Assembly: GCA_002633005.1 (NCBI GenBank)
Contig: NMRA01000238.1
Coordinates: 518,734-582,733, forward strand
Direction: 5' to 3'
DNA from: Phoronis australis
Lineage: Eukaryota; Phoronida; Phoronidae
Length of the DNA: 64,000 nucleotides
Under the pieces are notes generated by a model. It had not been told where the DNA came from, ran no database searches, and saw nothing but the letters and a program-made list of their open reading frames with translations. Below, one piece after another: positions 34,684-46,600 of this stretch (position 1 is the first letter of the stretch; each line of letters begins with the position of its first letter). Position numbers and translations under genes: made by a program.

Positions 34684-37600
34684 CTGTAAACAGTTGTACA
34701 TTACTTAAAATGGTAAAATCATTACATAGAAAGGAGTATCCCGGAAACAGAACTTAGATGAAATAACTTGTCATTCGTTTCTGAAAAAAGTGAAATTATC
34801 GGCAAGAAATTGAGTTTTTGAGATCAGCCTAAGAGCAAACTTAAACTTACAACCTCTGTGGTTACAGTATAATGCTCTGCTGGCTGAACTAACTCCCACT
34901 CAATAAATGTCAGTGTGTGTTTCAAGCGTATTTAACTTGAAAAGTCTCCCAACTTCATGTCAGTGATTGCCTGGCAGACAAAGGTAAGAATTGACAATTT
35001 GTAATAAAATCACAAAAACATTTTGTTTATAGCTCTGGTCAAAAGTTAATAATTTGAAGAAGTTTATCTCATCCATAATTCCAAAAATATCTTCAGACAT
35101 TAAACTGATATTGCCCCTTTAAGGACGAGTATACTACTCGTACGAAGACCTCACAAACACTAAACAAAGTATATGAGAGCACAAAATGGCATTATTCTTT
35201 TTCTGAAAACGTAATTTTTCAAATCAAGTACTAAAAGATTTTCATAAATGAATTACCAAAAATAGAAAATTCTCATAACAACACGCAACAGAAAACAGAA
35301 GCCTATTTAAAACTCTATATTCAAACGCAAGCTTGGATACTAAAGAACATCTTCATGTCTTTTAAGACTTAAAAGTCCCATCCAGCCCCAATTGGGTCAA
35401 GAAGAAAATTGGGTCAAGAAGAACTGAAATAAATCAAGTGAGCGGTCGTGAACGGCGCTTTTGAAACAAACAATGAACTATAGCACACACTTTACAGTTT
35501 TAGCCAAAAGTATTCAGACAAAATAACTCTAGATTGCCTGTCATGACGACAAGGCAGAAGGTGCATTCATAGTCAGAGTAGTCTCCCCTGATGACTGAGA
35601 ATGCAGGGGAAGTAACAGGAAAGATAGTAAATCAAAGGTGACTAAACTATTCTGTAATTAGAATTAACCCAGTACATATTACCAGCCATTGTTACTGTTA
35701 ACAGAATTACCGTCGTTATGGGGGAAATGGTATTTTGTCTGATTACTTTTGTCTTATACTGCACATTCTGTCCTGAGTGTTGTCATGTAGCTTTACACAA
35801 TTGTTTTAACTCTCAAACTGCAACCTGCACACATAGAAACCAAAAAAACGTGCAGTTGGAATGAACACTTCTAGTTGGATCTATTTCCCATTACCTAGGG
35901 TCTCCTTTCGCCAACTTAGCTATTAGTATAGCACAGTTTTGTTGAACCATTTCCTTGTGACAGTCACGTGTCAAGGATAACAGATCCATGATGATATTAG
36001 TGCCATGAAGTTTGGTGGCCTCACTTGGAACCTCGCCGATACAATGACCAAGACAGAGTGCTGCATTTCCGATAACAGTCTCATCTTTTGATGACAACAG
36101 AGTACACAATATTTTCAATGCTGAAAAAAATACAAAAAGTAATTCATATCGCGCTTTCTCATTTATAAATTGTTACACATTTTATAATAAAAGGTACCCT
36201 GGTTGGAACCTAAATTTGAACAAGTTGGGTGCACCAGCTGTGCAGCCACACGTCAAAGCGTAGTTCAGCTAGTGTTATCTCCAACAATCATCTCTGTTTC
36301 CCAGTTAGTGAGTAAACATACCGAAAGTAAAAGGTATAGAAATTCAAACCTGTATGAATCATTCAGAGCCAGAATGCAGAACATACATTGCAGAGGCATG
36401 AACTGATAAACCATCAATTTGAAAGTACTTGTAAGGTAACTAGGCTTTAAAGCCCTAATTCATACAAAAACATCTGATCTCAAAGTCTTAGAAAATAAAT
36501 CAGTCTGGAAAATAAATCAGTGTAGAAAGGCATAGTATATATATTATTCTATTTTGCATGCAATTTGTGTATATTTGACAGTCTTGATAGCCCTGATTGC
36601 ATGGAAACTGCATGGATATGGTATGTCTCAGACTTGAGACCTGATTGTATGAAAACTGCATGGATTTCAGTATGTCTCAGACTTGAGCTCTGATTGACGC
36701 AAGAAACTTTCACACTTGAAAACCTTTAGGTCGTGATATGTGATCTGCTTGTTGAAGAAATAAATAAATGTCATGAAATTATTTCTTAGCCCATGGCAAA
36801 GCAATCTACAACATCTTATCCTGACATAATAGAAAGACTAGGTAAGAATGTAGTTTAAGTTTGGGGATGACTGGAGAGACCAGTGGCCAATTCATTTGAC
36901 AAAGCTGAAATGAGAGAAAACTCAGCAACTACACAAGAGGGTCGCAATTCCTGTGAGTTTCATCCAACATATTGACCTCTAAAAGTACCCGTCTATACAC
37001 TCGATGGAAGCCTTACCTCCCTTGACTTTTACAACACAACGCCTGGCATCAGTGTTGGAGGCAGTACATCCTGTCAAGCTCTTGACAGCATATTTCACCT
37101 CAGCAGCATTACTGGTCTCCTAAGACAAGCATGGGAAAGTAGATCATCTGACTACAAACATCCAATGAAGCTGATTGCTGTACGCTAAATTCCAACTTCT
37201 TATCTATTTGAAACAGGTTTTAAAACAGATATTATCAAAATTGACACGTAGCGGAATGCGTAAATGATGCAACGAATTGCTTAACATAAACTTGTTCTTA
37301 TTGAGACGTGGATACAATATCATGACCCGAGAGGGATCTGACATATTTATTCTTTTATTACAAAATAGTTTGCCAGGAGCCCCTCTTCTTCACAGATTTT
37401 TTAAATACACAACAGCATTACCTCTTTACTGCTTTAACGGAGACCCACTTTAATAAAGCATTAACTACCGTAGATAGCAGTGCCATGTACATAACCAGTC
37501 TTTCATTACAGAAAATACAAAAGTGGATAAGCAGAAGGGTCCAGACCCACCCCTTCTTCATTGATTCTTTATGCTGCTAACAAACCTGTCAATGCCAAAT

Positions 37601-40600
37601 AGTTGTTGTGTTGTTTACTCGTGATGCTCACAGACAGGGTAGATTTTATCAATATTGATGTTTGCAACCTGTGGTGCATTTGGCCAGATTGTTTCTGGAA
37701 GTCACACACCAACATTCCTGTATAGATCCAAACCATCTCATTGAGTGTGTGGTAGGCGTCTTATGAGGGTTAATCAACAATGTTGAGTAGTCCTCTTACC
37801 TTGAGTATGGACAGCAAAGCAGTCACGAGGTCATGTGACATTGCTTTTTTAACACCTTCTGGTGACTTGGGAAGTAGATGACTCAACAATCCAAGAGCTC
37901 TCTCCCTCAACTCACTGTTCAGCAGTCCACAGCAAGTGCCAGTCAACCGTGCAGTGAATGCCCGGCTCTGTTCAGTGCTGTCCAGCGATATATTCATGAG
38001 AAGACCTAGGCAAGCTTGACAAACTAGTTCGTTGTTTTCCCTGGTAAGATCCTTCACATGTTTTTCCTACAAAACGCACGACACGAATGAGGCACGCGAT
38101 AAACATTTACACAAAATTGGGACAAGCTTTAGCATTGCAAACATGATATGCTCTCTGGCCACAAATGAAGTAGTGTTGTTATGGTTACGTGAGCAGTTCA
38201 TTCTCGTCTAATCATGGCGCTCTTTTTCTTCTTCACTTACATTATCTCCAAACTTTTTAAAGAAAAGAGACCCTGGCCATTTAAAACCAGATTTCATGTT
38301 TGCATTGTGTCGTTAATTTCAGCTGAAAACACAAACTAATAGAAGTGTCAGAGGGTTAACACTTGAACTTTGAGTTGATACTTACGAGAGCACAGCAACA
38401 AGCCACCCAACTTTCACGTCTGTTTGACAGCTTAGCTCTGATTTGAGCATCTTCACATAGGTTTGTAATGGATGATATACAAGTGGGCAGGACTAAGGCA
38501 TTTTCCACTCCAATACTCTGAAAGTGGTGAATAACAAAAAGCTCATGAACGGTTACAGGTAAACACTAACTCAAGACAAGTGAGTTAGTGTTACTATCTG
38601 TTACTTCCAACAAAAGAGGCGCAAACGTATTCAAATCATAATTATTTAATTCAGTATTCTAGGCTAAAAACTCCTAAGTCATAATGGGGAACTTGAATGA
38701 CACTAGGTGGCACTAAGGGTCCTACCCACAGAAATGCTGGCAACAAGATAATCTCGTGGAACCCTTACAAAACAAACACCCCTATGCTGATGATCTAATT
38801 AGAATTCTGCTCTCAGTTTATTCATAAGTTTAGAGGCGCCTTTCCTCATAAGAACCAGCTAGCTTGGTGAACATCCACAGTCCCCTTGTTGCTGAGTAAG
38901 AGCAGAGTGCTTAAATTTGTTACATGGTTTTTTCAGAACCACCAGTTGCCTAGAAATGAACAGTCTGAGGAATCAAATCCATTTTACAGGAATATGCTTT
39001 GCATGGTCACAAGGCCATCAACTCACCATCAGACTTTCAAATGCAGGCAAAACCTCTTCTTCAATATTTCCCCGCAACTGTTTTTTAAATCTGGAAATTA
39101 GTGCAGAAAAAGATGTATAAATTATCTTAAACATAATTCTTTATCAACTGCAGTTCAGTACTTTGTACAGGATGGTTATCAGTTGCATTATTTGGAAGTC
39201 ACTGAAATGTAAAATATTTAACCCTCTATGCAATGAAACCAAATGAACAGCACATGTTAACATCTATAAGTCTAAAAAGTAAAAATGATTACACTAAAAC
39301 TTTACAATACCAAAAATAACTAAAATTCTGTGCACACTAATTATGGTAAATGAATGGTCGGATATAACGCGCACGGATTTTGAGAACCATTTTTCTCCAA
39401 TGACTAACAGGCATCAAACTGGTTTTCAAAACATGGGCACGTTATATCAGACTATTGCCCACTAAAACAACCAAAATCAGAATGAAAATCAAGACGGACA
39501 TGAAAAGATTTACTCAAATCGCTATAAAACTACTGCTTTGCACAAGTTAACATTGATCTGAATCAAGTCTTATACAGTAAAGACAGACAGTTTGCTTTCA
39601 CACCAGTACACGCTATTAAACAAACCATACTTTTTATCTAAAGCCATGTTGTTAAGCAGTCCCACAGACAGTTTGCATTCACACCAGTACACGCTATTAA
39701 ACAAACCATACTTTTTATCTAAAGCCATGTTGTTAAGCAGTCCCACAGCATTGGAGGAGATCACTCCTTTCAACTTCATGACGTGAATGAGTGCGCCCAG
39801 CAATCTATAATTATTAAATAATACACAATAATTGCATGGAATATTGCTGCCGTGACTTCGGTCAGATTCCTACATTGGAAACACAACACACCTTTATTAG
39901 TGACCAGTGTCCAAGGCAAATGGTGCCACACGTTTGAAATCCATTAAAAAAGTGCAGTCAGGTTCACTCCTACATTAAAGTTACATGCTATATTTCATTG
40001 CAACAAGTCGAGAATTTCAATTTCAGTGTGTCAAAAAACTAAAATAAGTTAGTGAACTCAAACTTATCAAACTATGGGAGTGGTTCACAGTGAAATTTAA
40101 ATGAATGAACCACTATTCAGTAATTGAATTTCTGTCCACCAAATCAGAGTCGAGATCAAGCGGAAGTCACTTTTGTGCTCTTATTACTCTAGAGAGTGCC
40201 AATATGAAAAGACCCTATTACATTATGTACCATGAGGGGTTCATTGACAGCTTCTGCTAATAAGTTCTTCCATTAATTATATCTTGGTTAATGGTAACCT
40301 TTTAACATGGCGTTGTCGCTGCACATGGTTTTAATTTAGCAAACACCTTATTTTATCTACCTAGGTATGGAAAACGTGCTTGTCAGCTTGGCTCGTCCTA
40401 TCTCAGTCATGGACGTGTTGTGAAGCAAGTTGATAGCTGACTCTTTCAACGTTTTACGGCCATGTTTTTTGTTCTCAAGAATGCCCAACAAGTGTTCAGG
40501 GAAAGTGTCAAGGTCGAATAGTGTTCTTTGATTCTCCTCTAAAATATAAAATACAGGCAAGGTTACTTATACAATACTTACAGTAAAAGAATTCTCAAAC

Positions 40601-43600
40601 ACAAAACTTTTAAGAATGTTACGCACCCACGCTGTGGGATGAGTATCACAATTTCACTTATCGGCTAGTTGGAAGGCAGCCATGTCATTATCAGTTTGAC
40701 AGCAATAGCAAGGGTAGAAAGTTGGCAAACCAATTTTTACATACTAGTCCAGCTCTCTCATTACCTGCCCTCATCTGATAAGCTCACGTAATCTAGCAAT
40801 CATGTTGTGAACAGTGCACCTGACGCTAACCGATATGTAAAAATATTATTTCCAAATGATGTTAAGCAAATGTCGTAAAGCAGATGTATTTTGTAAAAAT
40901 TCTATCACCAAAAAACTTCAAACGGAGAAAAACGGTTGATTTTCAGAGAAATTAGACTTAACTTTCACCTGCTGATTCCTTTGTGTGACTAAGCTCTGAT
41001 CCATTACTACCAAAGCATTGTGTACCAAAACAACAGGCTTGTTTGTCAAGTTAAATCGAACGTGATACAAGATCAGATCTTCATATTGGAAACTTCTAGG
41101 TTTTACCAGTCCAGGGGAATGGTGCACAACAAAGATTCACAGGACTTTACTTTCAACATGGTTTGTATGGTGAACATTAGGTAAAATTTTGAGCAGTTGT
41201 AACTAATGAATGTGGTAAGCTCTAAAGGAGATACATGTCAGTTTTAGCAGTTATTTATGTCCCAGTTTGAAGAATTTTTACCGTAAACACTCAACATAAT
41301 TAACAAAATTTCTTTTTACAACACAGCTTTACTTTTTGTTTGCTTGACTGCATTTGAGTTAAACACATGCTTTCCTTATCATATCTAGTAACTGCTGTAC
41401 GCATGTGATATGTTATCCACACGCGTAATGAACATGGAAAGTTGATGCTTCTGTCTGTGAAATTATAACCACATTGTCAAGAGGAACTTTAACCCCCTCC
41501 CATCATGACAACAGCTTAGTGAGAACACTTTGAAAAGCAAAGTCTGCTGACAGGTGATGCCGTACTATAAACTCTCCCTTTTTGGGCATGGCAGTGCACA
41601 TGAGGCTGTGTGTCTGTACTCCAATGACCACCAATTTAGAAACGGTATTTCAATGGATTCTGAATGCAAACAGGGCACTGTCATGGCAGAATGTCAGACA
41701 GGCTCCTTGACTCTTTTTGATGGGTGTGTGAGCTGGCAAATTAGGATACCCACAGCAGGGCTGCACTACGTTAACTCATGAACAGCGTACAAGAAAAAGG
41801 TCCCAAGTTGCCAAATGGGAAAGGAGGTTGCCAAATCGAGGAAACCCCGAATGAGGGTTGTGAAAGTCCTGGCCCCTACGGACGATGCATACTTGGCAGC
41901 AGCCAAAAATGAAACAAAAGCAACACCTGAATTGACAAAATGGCAAACCCAGCAGTGTCGGCTGATATGCCCGAGATTGCCTGGAAGGCATTTTTAGTTA
42001 AATGGAAGCTTAGGAGAGTCTCAATTCCTCTCCCTCTCCCTCTCCGTCTCCCTCAATTTATGAGAAAACTTTACTTGAACAAAAAACTTCATGAGCTATA
42101 CTGCAGTGAGTCAGACTTTCAGTTGTTACCAAACACTAAGGACGGAGATAATAATACTAAGGATGGAGAGAAGAACAGCGTAACAGGACATACCATTATC
42201 CTGACAAGCAGCACAACACAAGTCAAGAAGAGCCCAGCAGACGTCTGCTTCTTCACTGGATAAATTCCCCTTGCATCCAGACAAGCACCTATAGACATAC
42301 ACAGAGACAAAGTTTAAAAAATAAGACATTACCACGAATCGTGAAATTATTAAAAACATGTCATGGTGTCAATAAACATTGCTACTATGATCGATCATTC
42401 TGAAAAATTATAGTTCGCTTGAAAGAGTAGAGCATTTGTCATGAAACAAACTAAATTATAATAAGGGTTTAGCATATTACAATATTTTACATAATATTGA
42501 GAAATAGCTTATCAATGTTGAAAGTCGGGGGTCACTCTTGCTAACTGTTGAGCCTTAGATGCATGACTATACTAAGCCTTTTTTGCATTGAAATTTTCAA
42601 CGGTTAGAAATTATAGCTATAAACGATGTGAAAATATTTTGATACGTAAGGGGCTAGAGGCCTAGACTAATTGCTATATTACGAGCTTACCTTGCAACTG
42701 TCGAATGTTCGTGAACAAGATTGAAGCCACCATTAGTTCTGAACAACGTTCTTTGGTTAGCTAGAAAGGAAAATGACACATTCATCTTGTATCTTTTATG
42801 CAANGAAATTAGACTTAACTTTCACCTGCTGATTCCTTTGTGTGACTAAGCTCTGACCCGTTACTACCAAAGCATTGTGTACCAAAACAACAGGCTTGTT
42901 TGTCAAGTTAAATCGAACGTGATACAAGATCAGATCTTGATGTTGGAAACTTCTAGGTTTTACCAGTCCAGGGCAATGGTGCACAACAAAGATTCACTTT
43001 ACTTTCAATATGGTTTTTATGGTGAACATTACGTAAAATTTTGAGCAGTTGTAAGAAATGAATGTGGTAAGCTCTAAAGGAGATACATGTCAGTTTTAGC
43101 AGTTATTTATGTCCCAGTTTGAAGAATTTTTACCGTAAACACTCAACATAATTAACACAAAATTTCCTTTTACAACACAGCTTTACTTTTTGTTTGCTTG
43201 ATTGCATTTGAGTTAAACACATGCTTTCCTTATTTTATCTAGTAACTGCTGTACGCATGTGATATGTTATCCACACGCGTAATGAACATGGAAAGTTGAT
43301 GCTTCTGTCTGTGAAATTATAACCACATTGTCAAGAGGAACTTTAACCCCCTCCCATCACGACAACAGCTGAGTGAGAAAACTTTGAAAAGCAAAGTCTG
43401 CTGACAGGTGATCCCGTACTATAAACTCTCCCTTTCTGGGCATGGCAAAGCACATGAGGCTGTTTGTCTGTACTCCAATGACCACCAATTTAGAAACGGT
43501 ATTTCAATGGATTATGAATGCAAACAGGGCACTGTCGTGGCAGAATGTCAGACAGGCTCCTTGACTCTTTTTGATGGGTGTGTGAGCTGGCAAATTAGGA

Positions 43601-46600
43601 TACCCACAGCAGGGCTGCACTACGTTAACTCATGAAAAGCGTCCCAAGTTGCCAAATGGGAAAGGAGGTTGCCAAATCGAGGAAACCCCGAATGAGGGCT
43701 GTGAAAGTCCTGGCCCCTACGGATGATGCATACTTGGCAGCAGCCAAAAATGAAACAAAAGCAACACCTGAATTGACAAAATGGCAAACCCAGCAGTGTC
43801 GGCTGATATGCCCGAGATTGCCTGGAAGGCATTTTTAGTTAAATGGAAGCTTAGGAGAGTCTCAATTCCTCTCCCTCTCCCTCTCCGTCTCCCTCAATTT
43901 ATGAGAAAACTTTACTTGAACAAAAAACTTCATGAGCTATACTGCAGTGAGTCAGACTTTCAGTTGTTACCAAACACTAAGGACGGAGATAATAATACTA
44001 AGGATGGAGAGAAGAACAGCGTAACAGGACATACCATTATCCTGACAAGCAGCACAACACAAGTCAAGAAGAGCCCAGCAGACGTCTGCTTCTTCACTGG
44101 ATAAATTCCCCTTGCATCCAGACAAGCACCTATAGACATACACAGAGACAAAGTTTAAAAAATAAGACATTACCACGAATCGTGAAATTATTAAAAACAT
44201 GTCATGGTGTCAATAAACATTGCTACTATGATCGATCATTCTGAAAAATTATAGTTCGCTTGAAAGAGTAGAGCATTTGTCATGAAACAAACTAAATTAT
44301 AATAAGGGTTTAGCATATTACAATATTTTACATAATATTGAGAAATAGCTTATCAATGTTGAAAGTCGGGGGTCACTCTTGCTAACTGTTGAGCCTTAGA
44401 TGCATGACTATACTAAGCCTTTTTTGCATTGAAATTTTCAACGGTTAGAAATTATAGCTATAAACGATGTGAAAATATTTTGATACGTAAGGGGCTAGAG
44501 GCCTAGACTAATTGCTATATTACGAGCTTACCTTGCAACTGTCGAATGTTCGTGAACAAGATTGAAGCCACCATTAGTTCTGAACAACGTTCTTTGGTTA
44601 GCTAGAAAGGAAAATGACACATTCATCTTGTATCTTTTATGCAATACATGTAATACTGCACACATTTCATATACACATATAACATAAAATTTGTGTGCAT
44701 GTTCTGATCAGTAATTGTTTGAAATTAGAAAATTATTTTAGGATGGTGAAGCATTATTGTCCTACTACTAATCTAGTATAATGAAAAAAAGAACACATAA
44801 AATTTCCCTTGTCTACTGTGTCACATCCTAAACGGTGAGACTTGAATATATGCAGTGTAACATTTACAATGAACCCCCATCGTCCCATTAAGACCTTACT
44901 CCCTCTGGCTGCACTAATGTACAATGAACCAAAATCAGATAATTGTGATTCAGAATACCTCATCTAATCATATTTTTTGTTTATGAATTACAAAAAATCC
45001 ATCAGTAAGAAGCCAAATTTGTTCAAGCCACTTTTAGAAGCTGCTGGTAGATAACGGCAGACAATAGGCTGCACTTCATAATAGAGAAAGACCATATTAC
45101 AATTTCCCCACTGCTAAGTGTATAGGAAGGCTGATAAACCAGAGTTAGTTACGTGTTAACACACAAGAGCACTTTGTCTCCTTTACTAAACATATGTGGA
45201 ATACAACAGTAACGGAAACAAATTAAATTTAGGACAAAAATAATTCCTAAAATTGCCATATTTTTATTTTTCAGAGCTTACCACATTGTTTCATAATCTC
45301 AAAACTTTACCAATATGTTTGTTGCTACACCATGCAATCATTCTAATTATCCTGAAAAGTTATCTGAGTTGAGAAATTTGACAAAATAAAATTTCACTCA
45401 TCTGCCATACTGTGTCCCAAACTGAAGAATATTTACTGCACACAATAAGCCAGAACCACCCCACTCACTGTCAGTCAGTAAAGTACACAGTAGCCTCAGT
45501 CCTCCACTGTAATACATCGGCAGTTGGTCTGCTTTTCCAATTTTCTCCATCACATCCACTATGGAGGTGGACTCCATGGAACCCTCCTCTAAGAACTTCT
45601 TGGCGCTCATCTCTTGTTGGTCAGTAGCTTTGGTCAGCTCCACCTCTGCCAGGTAGTCTGCGTTAAAGGGAGAAAAATAAGTACGTTAGTTAGCGGCAGA
45701 GCAAAAACTATGAGCAAAAATGAGTTTTTGGTAAGCAGTCCTAAATTTCAGATCAGTCTGATTTGATTTTCAGCTCACGCTATGAGAATATGAATTTCAA
45801 GATTTTTTCTACATTAATCACATAAACAATAACTTCAATTACCTGTGTGGTACTTTGTATTCCACTGAAAGTATTACACAGTCCAACAAAACAGGCAGTT
45901 ACAAGCTAGATAACTGCAGTAATTATGCACCATACTGTGACTTCAGTTTACTTTGTAGACCAGAAACAGAAAGGTTATGGATACCAATGGACACTGATTA
46001 CAAAACTATACACGAATGTAGACATTTTAATTACCTAATTTTGAATGACCATTCAATCTCTAGTGCCTCAACAAATACATTTAATGAAATCAATGTTCAA
46101 TCTATATTCCACAAATTAAATTGAAAGCCTCTTAAGATGCCTTCCAGTCTTGTGTATGTAGTTTTGTTTTGCCGCGCCTTGACATATTAATGATATTAAA
46201 CTATAAAATACAATAAAGAACACCTCACCATGAACAGTCTGTTTCTTTGTGGGGTCAATTTCCAGAACCTTTTGGAAGTTTTCAACAGCTTTATCATATT
46301 CCTTCAGAGACAGGTAAGCTCTTCCCATGTGAACATAGGCCTTCAGACAGTTCTCAAACACCTGTGTTCAAACACCATTAATCATTTAAAGTTATATTGG
46401 GCAGCAATGTTAATGAAATAGTTATTAACTTAGGACATCCCGTTTTACAAAATGATGAGCCTTGAATGTTGTGATTCTTACTGAAATGGTGAAATAAGGC
46501 AAGTCTACCGTCGGAGTGGAGGTCACAAGCGTTATCTCTTGCTTAGTGAGCCACTTAATGCTTTTTTCTTTTTCTTTGAAGTTGGTCATTTTTGACACAT

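Larger units (their letters stand above)
40948..42803. repeat. 1.85-kb direct repeat, unit 1
   Basis: Starts GAAATTAGACTTAACTTTCA and ends ATCTTTTATGCAA, immediately before the N at 42804. It repeats at 42805-44644. The left half differs at scattered bases plus a 16-bp indel near 41786; from about 41900 on the two units look identical. Each holds TTC12 exons 8 and 9, a (CTCCCT)n run and a family C element end. Confidence 0.96.
42805..44644. repeat. 1.85-kb direct repeat, unit 2
   Basis: See unit 1 at 40948. It begins at the base after an N, which makes an assembly cause possible. In TTC12 orientation this is the 5' copy. Confidence 0.96.

Noticed and set aside
41554-41781. A 75-codon plus-strand frame conserved in both copies of the 1.85-kb repeat (41554-41781, 43408-43635).
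   Set aside because: Most base differences between the copies change the amino acid, with few silent ones, so there is no sign of coding constraint. It lies antisense in a TTC12 intron.
41940-42263. A 107-codon plus-strand frame (and its copy at 43781-44104).
   Set aside because: It is antisense to TTC12 exon 9 and includes a (CTCCCT)n run. The copies are identical at DNA level, so conservation says nothing.
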